Part shown: in pieces, positions 7,825-16,607 of the stretch
Position numbering within the stretch: the first letter of the stretch is position 1
How the letters are laid out: the number at the start of each line of letters is the position of its first letter
From: Schumannella soli
GTDB taxonomy: Bacteria; Actinomycetota; Actinomycetes; Actinomycetales; Microbacteriaceae
Direction of reading: 5' to 3'
DNA: 64,000 nt
Assembly (NCBI RefSeq): GCF_006517435.1
Contig: NZ_VHQG01000002.1
Span: forward strand, 533,632 to 597,631
Translations under genes and position numbers: made by a program
The notes under the pieces: model-generated
What the model was told of the DNA's origin: nothing
The model's database searches: none
Seen by the model: only the letters and a program-made list of their open reading frames with translations

Positions 7825-8913
7825 GTGACTGCGACGCCCCGACTCGACCCCTCTCTCGGCAGCGTGGAGCTCACCCGCGCGATCTGCGACATCCACTCGG
7901 TGTCGGGCGAGGAAACGGCTCTGGCGGATGCGATCGAGCAGGTGCTGCGCGCGGCGCCGCACCTCGAGGTGACGCGCGACGGCGACGCGATCGTCGCCCG
8001 CACGAACCTCGGCCGCGCGCGTCGCGCGGTGATCGCCGGGCACATCGACACCGTTCCCATCAACGACAACCTGCCGACCCGTCTCGACGACGAGGGCGTG
8101 CTCTGGGGCCGCGGCACCGTGGACATGAAGGGCGGCTGCGCCGTGCAGCTGAAGCTCGCCGTCGAGCTGACCGAGCCGGCCGTCGACGTCACCTGGGTCT
8201 GGTACGACAACGAGGAGGTCGAGGCCACCCGCAACGGCCTCGGGCGACTCGCCCGCGCGCATCCGGAGCTGCTCGAGGCCGACTTCGCGGTGCTCGGCGA
8301 GCCCTCGAACGGCGAGGTCGAGGGGGGCTGCAACGGCACGATCCGCGTCGAGCTGCGCTTCTCCGGCCGCCGCGCGCACTCCGCCCGAGCCTGGAAGGGC
8401 GTCAACGCGATCCACGCCGCCGCCGCCGCGCTCACGATCCTCGCCGAGCACGAGGCCGAGGAGGTCGAGGTCGACGGCCTCGTCTACCGCGAGAGCCTCA
8501 GCGCCGTCGGCATCCGCGGGGGCGTCGCGGGCAACGTCATCCCCGACGAGGCCGTCGTCACGGTCAACTACCGCTTCGCCCCGAGCCGCTCCGGCGCCGA
8601 GGCCGAACAGCTGCTGCGCGAGCTGTTCCCCGGCGTCGAGCTCGTCGTGACCGACCTCTCCGAGGGCGCCCGACCCGGTCTCGACGCGCCCCTCGCCCAG
8701 GACTTCCTCCGCGCCGTCGGCGGCGAGGCCCGGCCCAAGTACGGCTGGACCGACGTCGCGCGCTTCTCGGCACTCGGCATCCCCGCCGTCAACTACGGTC
8801 CGGGCGATCCGATGCTCGCCCACGCCGACGACGAACGGGTTCCGGTCGAGCAGATCGAGCGCTGCGAGGCGGGTCTGCGCGCCTGGCTGACGGGTGAGAT
8901 CCGGGGGAACTGA
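7825..8913 (+). CDS. dapE: DapE, succinyl-diaminopimelate desuccinylase
   Basis: An M20-family di-zinc hydrolase that removes succinate from N-succinyl-LL-DAP. It has 362 residues. Metal and catalytic motifs seen are GHIDTVP (His ligand, Asp), GRGTVDMKGG (bridging Asp), YDNEEVEA (catalytic Glu and ligand) and LGEPSNGEVEGGCNG. The dimerisation domain is at about residues 175-285. The GTG start has -10 TAGACT (7813-7818) exactly 6 nt upstream. It is divergent from dapD. Confidence 0.95.
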   Translation: MTATPRLDPSLGSVELTRAICDIHSVSGEETALADAIEQVLRAAPHLEVTRDGDAIVARTNLGRARRAVIAGHIDTVPINDNLPTRLDDEGVLWGRGTVDMKGGCAVQLKLAVELTEPAVDVTWVWYDNEEVEATRNGLGRLARAHPELLEADFAVLGEPSNGEVEGGCNGTIRVELRFSGRRAHSARAWKGVNAIHAAAAALTILAEHEAEEVEVDGLVYRESLSAVGIRGGVAGNVIPDEAVVTVNYRFAPSRSGAEAEQLLRELFPGVELVVTDLSEGARPGLDAPLAQDFLRAVGGEARPKYGWTDVARFSALGIPAVNYGPGDPMLAHADDERVPVEQIERCEAGLRAWLTGEIRGN

Positions 8914-8983
8914 GCGCCCCTGGTTTTCGCGTGTCACCCGCATACGGGATAATGGACTCGCATCCACGGAAAGGGGACTACCC

Positions 8984-9154
8984 ATGGCAGCCATGAAGCC
9001 GAGGACCGGAGACGGGCCGATGGAGGCTGTTAAGGAGGGTCGCCTGATCATCGTGCGCGTTCCTCTCGAGGGCGGCGGACGACTTGTCGTCTCCGTCAAT
9101 GACGAGGAGGCCAAGGAGCTGCACGACGCCCTCGCGGCAGTCGTGTCGGCTTAG
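8984..9154 (+). CDS. DUF3117 micro-protein
   Basis: A 56-residue protein beginning MAAMKPRTGDGPMEAVKEG, an almost invariant actinobacterial family of unknown function that often flanks the tatB/O-methyltransferase region. ATG at 8984 is preceded by GGAAAGGGGA at ribosome-binding distance. A GATAAT-like -10 lies at about 8947-8952, so unlike many genes here it has a leader. No membrane segment. Confidence 0.9.
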   Translation: MAAMKPRTGDGPMEAVKEGRLIIVRVPLEGGGRLVVSVNDEEAKELHDALAAVVSA

Positions 9155-9166
9155 CTCCAGCTCACG

Positions 9167-9189
9167 GCCCGGCGGCGAGTCCGCCGGGC
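9167..9189. terminator. Hairpin after DUF3117 gene
   Basis: A 9-bp GC stem (GCCCGGCGG / CCGCCGGGC) with a 5-nt loop sits between the convergent DUF3117 and O-methyltransferase genes. There is no clear U tract. Confidence 0.6.
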
Positions 9190-9244
9190 TTCGCTCGGTG
9201 CCCCGATACCGAGCAGGTCGCTTCGGCCGGATCGGGCCGGCGTC

Positions 9245-9877
9245 TCAGACGCCGGTCGGAACCAGCTGAAGCAGCCCGTCACCCGCGGTGCTCAGCGCCG
9301 CGGTGACCGCGGGGGACTCCGCGACCGTCGAGAGAAGCGCACGGTAATCGGCGACGGCTCCGTCACGCTGAGCGGGGTCGGCGACGCGTCCACGCCACAG
9401 TGCGTGCGGCACGGCGACGACCCCGCCCGGGCGCACCAGTCGCAGACCGTGCTCGACGTAGGCCAGCACGTTCGCCGGGTCGGCGTCGACGAGCACCAGG
9501 TCGTAGGCGCGGTCGTTCATGCGCGGCAGCACGTCCAGCGCACGACCGCCGATGAGGCGCACCTGCGTCGCCGGGTGGCCCGCCTCGGCGAACGTCGCCC
9601 GGGCGGACTCGTGATACTCGGCCTCGGTGTCGATCGAGGTGAGGGATGCGCCGGGGGCGCCGCGCAGCATCCAGAGCCCGCTGACGCCGAAGCCGGTGCC
9701 GATCTCGACGATCGACTGCGCTCCGACCGCGGCGGCGAGCACCGACAGCTGCGCTCCGACGGCGGGGGAGACGGCCTCGACGCCGTGCTCGAGCGAGCTG
9801 CGGCGAGCCGTCTGAGCGGCTTCCGGCTCGTCGACGAACTCCTCCGCGAACTTCCAGGAGAGATCTCGATCGGCCAT
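9245..9877 (-). CDS. SAM-dependent O-methyltransferase (class I, catechol-type)
   Basis: A 210-residue Rossmann methyltransferase of the O-methyltransferase_3 type. Motif I is VEIGTGFGVSGLWML, motif II ends TSIDTEAEYH, and the metal-binding aspartate region is LVLVDADPANV. In many Actinobacteria this gene lies next to sigE/rseA and tatB. Here tatB follows divergently 63 bp away, but no sigE or rseA is present. The substrate is unknown. Confidence 0.85.
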   Translation of the reverse strand: MADRDLSWKFAEEFVDEPEAAQTARRSSLEHGVEAVSPAVGAQLSVLAAAVGAQSIVEIGTGFGVSGLWMLRGAPGASLTSIDTEAEYHESARATFAEAGHPATQVRLIGGRALDVLPRMNDRAYDLVLVDADPANVLAYVEHGLRLVRPGGVVAVPHALWRGRVADPAQRDGAVADYRALLSTVAESPAVTAALSTAGDGLLQLVPTGV

Positions 9878-9940
9878 GGTGCGCCCCTTTCCGCCGCAAC
9901 CCTATGGGGCTTCCCGGTGCGCGGGACGTATCCTGTCGGG

Positions 9941-10357
9941 GTGTCCCTCGGGTTGACCTTCGACAAGCTGCTGATCATCCTCGTGATCGCGGTCTTCCTC
10001 ATCGGTCCCGAGCGCCTGCCCCGCTATGCCGCCCAGCTCGGGCGCCTCGCCCGCGGCGTGCGCGACATGGCGAACGGCGCGAAAGACCGCATGCGCGAGG
10101 AGATGGGCCCCGAGTTCGACGACATCGAGTGGTCGAAGCTCGATCCGCGCCAGTACGACCCGCGCCGCATCATCCGCGACGCGCTCACCGAGGATGCCCC
10201 CTCCGCGGCGGCGGCCGGCGCCGGAGTCGCCGCAGCGAGCGGCACGGCGACGGCGACCGCCGCCGAGCGCCCGCGCTACATCGAATCGGCATACGAGCAG
10301 CGTCAGCGCAAGCAAGGCAAGGGGCGCCCGGCGCCTTTCGACGGCGAAGCGACCTGA
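9941..10357 (+). CDS. tatB: TatB, twin-arginine translocase subunit
   Basis: A 138-residue Sec-independent translocase component. It has one N-terminal membrane helix (about residues 8-24), then FLIGPERLPRYAAQLGRLAR with the conserved Gly-Pro hinge and amphipathic helix, and an Ala/Arg-rich tail. GTG at 9941 was chosen because TATCCT (9929-9934) lies 6 nt upstream, a leaderless arrangement; the longer open frame runs antisense through the methyltransferase. Tat substrates in this window include EfeB and possibly NgcE. mrp, its usual neighbour, is separated by about 7.5 kb of GlcNAc and LysR genes. Confidence 0.92.
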   Translation: MSLGLTFDKLLIILVIAVFLIGPERLPRYAAQLGRLARGVRDMANGAKDRMREEMGPEFDDIEWSKLDPRQYDPRRIIRDALTEDAPSAAAAGAGVAAASGTATATAAERPRYIESAYEQRQRKQGKGRPAPFDGEAT

Positions 10358-10421
10358 TCCGAACCCGTCGCGTTCCGACGTGACCGCCGAGAGTCGGCTG
10401 CGCTGAGCGCGGCGTGTGCCC

Positions 10422-11426
10422 TCAGCGCAGCGTCGCGAGTGTCGAGTGGATGCGCGCCCAGCGCTCCGCATCGACCGGCAGCCCGGCGTGCGCGAGCGCG
10501 AGGATGGCGCTGCCCACCGCGCCGTCGGGCACCGTGGTGAGCTCGGCGCCCTCGGGGAGGGCCGTTCGCAGGGCGTCGACGACGATCGGCTGGTGCGCGA
10601 GCACGCTGCCGCCGAGCACGATCGGACCCGGATGCTCGACGTCGAGCACGGCGATCAGCGTGCGAGCGAGTCCGGCGGCGGCGGCATCCACGATCCCGCG
10701 GGCGACCGGGTCGCCGGCGGTCGCCGCCTCGGACACCACGCGGGCGCAGCGCGCCAGGGTCACCGGCCGCTCGGCGTAGACGCGCCGAAGCAGCGCGGCG
10801 AGCAGGCGCGGACGGCGATGGCCGTCGCGCTCCTCGCCGTCGGACGGCGGGAGGATGTCGAGCTCGGCGAGGACGCCGGAGGTGAGGGCGGTCGCAGGGC
10901 CGCGGCCGTCGAGCTCGGCGGCCGCGGCGCGCACGCCCGCGAGGCCGATCTGGAAACCGCTGCCGTCGTCGCCGAGCAGCCAGCCGAGTCCGTCGGCGAC
11001 CGCCTCGAGCTGCCGGCCGCGCACACGGGCTGCGATCGCGCCGGTTCCCGCGACGACGGCGTAGCCGACCTCCGCGAGAGTGCCGGAGAGGTAGCCCGCG
11101 ACCAGGTCGGCCTCGATCACGAGGCGGCCGGTGACGCCGTTCTCGGCGAGGGGGCCGCTGAGCCAGTCGGGTCCCGTGCCGCTGGCGCCTGCCAAGGCGA
11201 CTGACAGCGTGCGCGGGGCGTCGCGGGGCACGTCCGCCGCGTCGAGCGCCCGCACGACGGCCTCGGTGATCGCCAGCGCCGCGTGCTCATCGCCGACGGC
11301 GGTGCGGTTGCCGCTCCCGGCGACCGCGTAGCCCAGGGCGGTGCCGTCCGGGGCGATCGCGAGGGCCCGGGTCGACGACCCGCCGCCGTCGACGCCGACG
11401 ACGATCTCGGAATGTCTCGTTTTCAT
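10422..11426 (-). CDS. BadF/BadG-type ATPase, probable N-acetylglucosamine kinase
   Basis: A 334-residue ASKHA-fold sugar kinase. The N-terminal phosphate-binding loop is VGVDGGGSSTRA, and a second phosphate motif, VVAGTGAIA, lies near residue 115. It probably phosphorylates GlcNAc (or MurNAc) imported by the neighbouring NgcEFG system, which delivers free sugar and so requires a kinase. ATG at 11426 begins the recognisable domain; an in-frame extension upstream runs into rpiR and is ignored. Divergent from rpiR across a 79-bp operator region. Confidence 0.82.
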   Translation of the reverse strand: MKTRHSEIVVGVDGGGSSTRALAIAPDGTALGYAVAGSGNRTAVGDEHAALAITEAVVRALDAADVPRDAPRTLSVALAGASGTGPDWLSGPLAENGVTGRLVIEADLVAGYLSGTLAEVGYAVVAGTGAIAARVRGRQLEAVADGLGWLLGDDGSGFQIGLAGVRAAAAELDGRGPATALTSGVLAELDILPPSDGEERDGHRRPRLLAALLRRVYAERPVTLARCARVVSEAATAGDPVARGIVDAAAAGLARTLIAVLDVEHPGPIVLGGSVLAHQPIVVDALRTALPEGAELTTVPDGAVGSAILALAHAGLPVDAERWARIHSTLATLR

Positions 11427-11457
11427 AACGGCGTCTGGACTCCCCTCGCACGGATGA

Positions 11458-11472
11458 TGAAAATGTCTTTCA
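11458..11472. promoter_or_regulatory. RpiR-type operator TGAAA-N5-TTTCA
   Basis: A perfect inverted repeat TGAAAATGTCTTTCA lies in the 79-bp gap between the divergent sugar kinase and rpiR genes. Its shape fits the short TGAAA/TTTCA palindromes inferred for RpiR-family sugar regulators. It is positioned to control both directions. Confidence 0.65.
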
Positions 11473-11505
11473 ACCCTGACCCGACAATGATGCAAGGGAT
11501 TTTTG

Positions 11506-12453
11506 ATGGCTCGTGCGGAGACCCTCGAGAACGGGTTCCGAGCGGCCGCCCGCATCCGGGCCAATCTCCCACAGATGTCCGCCGCCATGGCCAAGATCGG
11601 CGAGCTCGTGCTGACCGATCCGCCCGCCGCGCTCGAGCTGTCGATCACCGAGCTCGCCGAGCGCGCCGGGACCTCGGCGGCCACCGTCACCCGCTTCTGC
11701 CGCCTGCTCGGCTACCCGGGATTCGCGCAGTTCCGGCTCGGACTCGTCGACGGGGGAGCGGGCGACGACGCGCAGGAGACCTGGAAGGTCGACATCGGGC
11801 GGCAGTTCGCCCCCGAGGACTCGCCGTCGGACGTGCTGCGCACCCTGCTCTCCGTGCAGTCGCGCGCCCTCGAGGCGACCGCATCCCTCATCGACCTCGA
11901 GCTCGTCACCTCGCTCGCGCAGAGCATCTGGTCGTCGCGTCACCTCGACATCTACGGCGTCGGCGGCAGCTGGGCCGTCGCCAACGAGCTGCACAGCCGG
12001 CTCTACCGCATCGGCATCGACTGCCACGCCTGGGGTGAGCCGCACAGCGGGCTCGTGAGCGCGGAGTTCCAAGACGAGCACTGCGTCGCGATCGGCATCT
12101 CGACGAGCGGCCGCACCGCCGAGACGGTCGACATGCTCGCCCGCGCGGCCGCGAGCGGCGCCCGCACCGTCGCGATCACGAGCGACCGCGACTCCGCTCT
12201 CGCCCGCGTCGCCGAGTCGTGCATCACGACCGCCAGCCCCGATGTCTATCTGCAGCCGACCGACCTGGCCGCCCGCCCCTCGCAGCTGCTCGTGCTCGAC
12301 CTCATCTACCTGCTCGTCGCCCAGCAGGACTTCACCGCCACCGCCACCCGGCTCACCCGCTCGCGCCTCGCCGTCTCCGGCCACCGCCGGGTGACCAGCT
12401 CACCGCGCGGCGCCCGCATCCCCCGCGCCACCACCGGAAGGACCCCCGCATGA
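11506..12453 (+). CDS. RpiR/MurR-family transcriptional regulator
   Basis: A 315-residue regulator with an N-terminal HTH_6 domain (about residues 10-85; STAATVTRFCRLLGYPGFAQF-type helix-turn-helix) and a C-terminal SIS sugar-phosphate-sensing domain with YGVGGSWAVANEL and GISTSGRTAETVDML. It probably senses a phosphosugar such as GlcNAc-6-P and controls the kinase and the ngc operon. ATG at 11506 was chosen over the TTG one codon upstream because AGGGA lies 6 nt before it. Its stop overlaps the next start (ATGA). Confidence 0.9.
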   Translation: MARAETLENGFRAAARIRANLPQMSAAMAKIGELVLTDPPAALELSITELAERAGTSAATVTRFCRLLGYPGFAQFRLGLVDGGAGDDAQETWKVDIGRQFAPEDSPSDVLRTLLSVQSRALEATASLIDLELVTSLAQSIWSSRHLDIYGVGGSWAVANELHSRLYRIGIDCHAWGEPHSGLVSAEFQDEHCVAIGISTSGRTAETVDMLARAAASGARTVAITSDRDSALARVAESCITTASPDVYLQPTDLAARPSQLLVLDLIYLLVAQQDFTATATRLTRSRLAVSGHRRVTSSPRGARIPRATTGRTPA

Positions 12454-13205
12454 CCGACAGCGCCCGCGCCTACCTCGACCAGGTCGTCCCCCGGCTGCAG
12501 AAGCTGACCGACCTCGCCGCCGAGGGAGGCCTCGAGCCGGCCGTCGACCTGCTCGTGAGCGCGCTCGAGAAGGGCGGGGTCATCCAGTCGTTCGGCACCG
12601 GGCACTCGCAGGCCTTCGTGATGGAGCTCTCCGGACGAGCCGGCGGGCTCATCCCGACCAGCGGCATCTACCTGCGCGACGTGCTCACGGTCGGCGACCG
12701 CGACCGCGCGAACCTCACCGGCGGCGAGCTCGAGCGCGACCCGAGCGTCGTCGACGACCTCTTCGCCGTCTCGACGATCGGCCCCGACGACGTGTTCGTC
12801 ATCGCCTCGAACTCCGGCGTCAACGGCTCGATCGTCGGCGTCGCTCTGGAGGCGAAGCGCCGCGGCCACGCCGTGATCGCGGTCACGAGCCTCGAGCACA
12901 CCAACGCCGTCGAGCCCAAGCATCCCAGCGGAAAGCGACTCAGCGAAGTCGCCGACGTCGTGATCGACAACCTCGCGCCCTTCGGCGACACGACCCTCCC
13001 CGTCGACGGCGGCGTCGTCGTCGGCGCCGTGTCATCCATCACCGCGGCGCTCATCGCCCAGCTGCTGACCATCGGCGTCACCGAGCGCATCGCCGCGACC
13101 GGCGCCACCCCGCCTGTGTACATCTCCGCCAACATCCCGGGAGGTGATGAGCACAACCGAGCGCTGGAAGACCGCTATCGCGGCCGCATCCGCCGCTCGG
13201 CCTGA
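12450..13205 (+). CDS. SIS-domain phosphosugar protein (UPF0309/NagS-like)
   Basis: A 251-residue single SIS-domain protein with QSFGTGHSQAF near the N-terminal phosphate site and IASNSGVNGS at the second site; GHAVIAVTSLEH follows. The family (UPF0309) recurs beside aminosugar genes. From memory, the Streptomyces member SCO4393 (NagS) was reported to act on GlcNAc-6-P as a dehydratase linked to aminosugar toxicity; I cannot confirm orthology here. Translationally coupled to rpiR by the ATGA overlap and followed 43 bp later by ngcE. Alternatives are a MurNAc-6-P etherase-like enzyme or an isomerase. Confidence 0.78.
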   Translation: MTDSARAYLDQVVPRLQKLTDLAAEGGLEPAVDLLVSALEKGGVIQSFGTGHSQAFVMELSGRAGGLIPTSGIYLRDVLTVGDRDRANLTGGELERDPSVVDDLFAVSTIGPDDVFVIASNSGVNGSIVGVALEAKRRGHAVIAVTSLEHTNAVEPKHPSGKRLSEVADVVIDNLAPFGDTTLPVDGGVVVGAVSSITAALIAQLLTIGVTERIAATGATPPVYISANIPGGDEHNRALEDRYRGRIRRSA

Positions 13206-13248
13206 CCGTTCCACACCCCCACCACACCTGGAAGGTAGGCACCACCGA

Positions 13249-14649
13249 ATGTCACTGCAGTCAGCGTCGCTGGACCGACGCAACTTCCTCCGCGCGGCCC
13301 TCGCCGGCGCGGTCGCCATCCCCCTCGGCGTCACCCTCGCCTCCTGCTCCACCGGAGGCGGCGGCGGCGCGACCGGCCAGAAGAGCGCCAAGAACCCCTT
13401 CGGCATGGCCGACAACACGACGGTGGATGCCGTCATCTTCAACGGCGGCTACAAGACCGACTACGTCGACTTCGCCGGCAAGATCCTCGCCAAGGAGCAC
13501 TCCGGGTCGAGCGTCAAGGTCAAGCCCGAGACGAAGATCGCCACCACCCTGCAGCCGCGCTTCGTCGGCGGCAACCCGCCCGACCTGATCGACAACTCGG
13601 GTGCCGACGCGATCGGCTTCAACTCGATCCTCGATCAGCTCGAGGAGCTGCAGGACGTCCTCGACGCGAACAACCTCGAGGGCACGAAGATCAGCGACAC
13701 GCTCTACCCGGGCGTGCTCACGCCGGGCGAGTTCGACGGCAAGCTCAAGGCGCTCAACTACGTTCTGACGCTCTACGCCGTCTGGTACTCGGCATCGCTG
13801 TTCGAGAAGAACAACTGGACGCCTCCGACCACCTGGGATGAGGCCTACGAGCTCGGCGGCAAGGCCAAGGCCGCGGGCAAGTACCTGTTCGTCTGGGGCA
13901 AGGAAGCCGCGACGTACTACCAGACCCTCGTCATCGACTCGGCGATCAAGGAGGGCGGCGACGAGGTGCGCCTGAACTTCGACAACCTCAAGGACGGCGC
14001 GTGGTCGCAGGACTCCGTGCAGAAGGTGCTCACGGCGCTCAAGAAGATCATTGACGCCGGGTACGTCAAGCCGGGTGGATCGGGCACGCAGTTCACGGCG
14101 GCCCAGGCCCAGTGGTCGAACGACCAGTCCGGTCTGCTCTACCCCTCGGGCTCGTGGATCGAGAACGAGATGAAGAGCCAGACGGCGGCCGACTTCCAGA
14201 TGACGGGGACGCCGGAGTTCACCGTCACCACCGGGTCGAAGCTGCCGCAGACCGCGCTGCGCTCCACCGCCGGCGAGCCCTTCGCGGTGCCGTCGGCGGC
14301 GAAGAGCGTCGCGGGCGGCAAGGAGGTGCTGCGCATCATGCTCAGCAAGGAGTCGGCGACGAACTTCGCCAAGACGCGTCTCGCGCCCTCGATCGTGAAG
14401 GACACGGTGCCGGATGACGCCTTCGGCTCGACCGCGCTGGCGTCGCAGATCTCGATGCTCAACGCGGCGAAGTCCGACACGTTCACGTTCACCTTCGTCG
14501 ACAACTACGGCACGAACACCGACCAGCTGGTGCTCTGGAACGCGTTCCTCGACGGCAAGTCGAGCGTGAACCAGCTGACCGACGGGCTGCAGCAGATCTC
14601 CGACAAGATCGCGAAGGACGACTCGATCAAGAAGATCACGGTCAAGTGA
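13249..14649 (+). CDS. ngcE: NgcE, GlcNAc/chitobiose ABC transporter binding lipoprotein
   Basis: A 466-residue family 1 solute-binding lipoprotein. The signal has a twin-arginine-like RRNFLRA followed by a lipobox ending LASC, so it may be a Tat-exported lipoprotein. The mature sequence closely follows Streptomyces NgcE in outline: KNPFGM, then TLQPRFVGGNPPDLIDNSGA and LNYVLTLYAVWYSASLFEKN. The likely ligands are N-acetylglucosamine and N,N'-diacetylchitobiose. ATG at 13249 follows GGAAGG. Its stop overlaps the ngcF start (GTGA). Confidence 0.9.
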   Translation: MSLQSASLDRRNFLRAALAGAVAIPLGVTLASCSTGGGGGATGQKSAKNPFGMADNTTVDAVIFNGGYKTDYVDFAGKILAKEHSGSSVKVKPETKIATTLQPRFVGGNPPDLIDNSGADAIGFNSILDQLEELQDVLDANNLEGTKISDTLYPGVLTPGEFDGKLKALNYVLTLYAVWYSASLFEKNNWTPPTTWDEAYELGGKAKAAGKYLFVWGKEAATYYQTLVIDSAIKEGGDEVRLNFDNLKDGAWSQDSVQKVLTALKKIIDAGYVKPGGSGTQFTAAQAQWSNDQSGLLYPSGSWIENEMKSQTAADFQMTGTPEFTVTTGSKLPQTALRSTAGEPFAVPSAAKSVAGGKEVLRIMLSKESATNFAKTRLAPSIVKDTVPDDAFGSTALASQISMLNAAKSDTFTFTFVDNYGTNTDQLVLWNAFLDGKSSVNQLTDGLQQISDKIAKDDSIKKITVK

Positions 14650-15671
14650 GTCTGGCGGGCAGCAGCGACGTCCGCGGCGCCCTCGCGTCCGCGCCCGGCG
14701 GGAAGGTCACCCCTCCTCGCCGGGCCCGGCGCGGCTCCGGTCGCCGGGTCAAGCGCTGGAACTTCGACCGGGTGACCCTGTTCATCGTCTTCCTCGGGCT
14801 CCCGCTCGCGATCTTCCTGATCTTCGTGATCTCGCCGTTCATCCAGGCGGCCTGGTACGCGCTGACCAACTTCGGCGGCTTCTCGCCCACCTACCAGTTC
14901 ACCGGTCCGGCGAACTTCATCAAGCTGCTCGGCGACCAGGGCGTGCTGAACGCCTTCCTCAACAACGTCATCCTGGCGCTCGTCGTGCCGATCGTGACGA
15001 TCGCGATCGCGCTCGCCTTCGCCAGCGCCGTGACCGTCGCCGGCCCCAGCATCGGGCCGATCCGCGGAATCCGCGGCTCGAGCTTCTACCGGGTCGTCTC
15101 CTTCTTCCCCTACGTGATCCCGGCGATCATCATCGGCATCGTCTGGTCGGGCGTTCTCGACCCCTCGCACGGCATCCTCAACGCCGTGCTCACGAGCCTG
15201 GGACTGCCCTTCGACGACTTCGCCTGGCTCGGAGACCCGGCCACGGCCCGCATCTCTCTGATCTTCGTCATGGTCTGGGCCTTCGTCGGCTTCTACATGG
15301 TGCTCTTCGTCGCCTCGATCAAGAGCGTGCCTGCCGAGATCTACGAAGCCGCGCGACTCGATGGCGCGAGCCGGATGCGCATGACCTTCTCGATCACGAT
15401 CCCGCAGATCCGCGACAGCATCCAGACCGCCTACGTCTACCTCGGCATCACGGCGCTCGACGCCTACGTCTACGCGCAAGGTCTCACCACGAGCGGCCCG
15501 GCGACGACCCAGGTCGTGCCGCAGAAGATCCTGCTCAACCTGTTCCACAACGGCCAGGCCGGCTACGCGAGCGCCATCGGCGTCGCGAGCGCGCTGGTCA
15601 CCCTGCTGTTCGCGCTCGTGGTCTTCTCGATCGCGCGAGCGGCCCGCGGACGAGACGAGGGGCGAGCATGA
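14646..15671 (+). CDS. ngcF: NgcF, sugar ABC transporter permease
   Basis: A 341-residue MalF-type permease with six predicted membrane segments starting near residue 43 after a basic N-terminus. The cytoplasmic EAA loop is visible as EIYEAARLDGASRMRMTFSITIP. The GTG start overlaps the ngcE stop, and its own stop overlaps the ngcG start (ATGA), so EFG are tightly coupled. No ATPase gene is present; Ngc systems typically share the MsiK ATPase encoded elsewhere. Confidence 0.92.
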   Translation: MSLAGSSDVRGALASAPGGKVTPPRRARRGSGRRVKRWNFDRVTLFIVFLGLPLAIFLIFVISPFIQAAWYALTNFGGFSPTYQFTGPANFIKLLGDQGVLNAFLNNVILALVVPIVTIAIALAFASAVTVAGPSIGPIRGIRGSSFYRVVSFFPYVIPAIIIGIVWSGVLDPSHGILNAVLTSLGLPFDDFAWLGDPATARISLIFVMVWAFVGFYMVLFVASIKSVPAEIYEAARLDGASRMRMTFSITIPQIRDSIQTAYVYLGITALDAYVYAQGLTTSGPATTQVVPQKILLNLFHNGQAGYASAIGVASALVTLLFALVVFSIARAARGRDEGRA

Positions 15672-16567
15672 GCGCCGAGAGCCTGTCGAGGCCGGTCGCC
15701 TCGGGTCGCGCGAGCGCCGCGAAGTCGGCGAGGTCGATGCCGCCGACGGATCGCGTGCCCGCGGTCATCTGGCACGTCATCCTCATCATCTGGGCCGCCA
15801 TCGTCGTGCTGCCGCTGCTGTGGACGCTCATGACGTCGTTCAAGACGACGAAGGAGATCTTCGCCTCGCCGTTCGCCCTGCCCGGGAGCCTGGACTTCTC
15901 CAACTACGTCAAGGCCTGGAACACCGCCGGCATCGGCTCGGCGATGGTGCAGACCGTCATCGTGGTCGGGTCGGCGCTCGTGCTGGTCATGGTGCTGGGG
16001 GCGATGTGCGCGTACATCCTGGCGCGCTTCGACTTCCCCGGGAACCGGATCATCTACTACCTGATGATGGCCGGGCTCACCTTCCCGATCTTCCTCGCGA
16101 TCGTGCCGCTGTTCTTCACGCTCAAGGGCTTCGGGCTGCTCGGCACGACGCCGGGTCTGATCCTGACCTACGTCGCGTTCGCGCTGCCGTTCACCGTGTT
16201 CTTCCTCTACTCCTTCTTCCGCACCCTGCCGACGGAGATCGCGGAGGCCGCGGCGATGGATGGGGCGAGCGAGTGGCGCACTTTCTTCCAGGTGATGCTG
16301 CCGATGGCGCGACCCGGTCTCGCCTCGGTCGCGATCTTCAACTTCCTGGGGCTCTGGAACCAGTACCTGATCCCGACGGCGATCAACTCCTCGGGCACCC
16401 CGGTGCTGTCGCAGGCGATGGACCTGTTCAACTCGGCGGCAGGCTACGACGTCGACTTCGGCGCGCTGTTCGCCGGCGTCGTCATCACGGTGCTGCCGGT
16501 GCTGATCGTCTACGTGATCTTCCAGCGTCAGCTGCAGGGCTCGGTGTCGCAGGGGACGATGAAGTAG
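15668..16567 (+). CDS. ngcG: NgcG, sugar ABC transporter permease
   Basis: A 299-residue MalG-type permease with six membrane helices and the EAA loop EIAEAAAMDGASEWRTFFQVMLPMARP. It forms the heterodimeric channel with NgcF. It is the last gene of the rpiR-SIS-ngcEFG operon. No convincing terminator was seen in the 40 bp before the convergent lysR. Confidence 0.92.
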   Translation: MSAESLSRPVASGRASAAKSARSMPPTDRVPAVIWHVILIIWAAIVVLPLLWTLMTSFKTTKEIFASPFALPGSLDFSNYVKAWNTAGIGSAMVQTVIVVGSALVLVMVLGAMCAYILARFDFPGNRIIYYLMMAGLTFPIFLAIVPLFFTLKGFGLLGTTPGLILTYVAFALPFTVFFLYSFFRTLPTEIAEAAAMDGASEWRTFFQVMLPMARPGLASVAIFNFLGLWNQYLIPTAINSSGTPVLSQAMDLFNSAAGYDVDFGALFAGVVITVLPVLIVYVIFQRQLQGSVSQGTMK

Positions 16568-16607
16568 GTCACGGTCTCGATGTCGGTCGCGGTCTCGCGC
16601 CGAGCCG

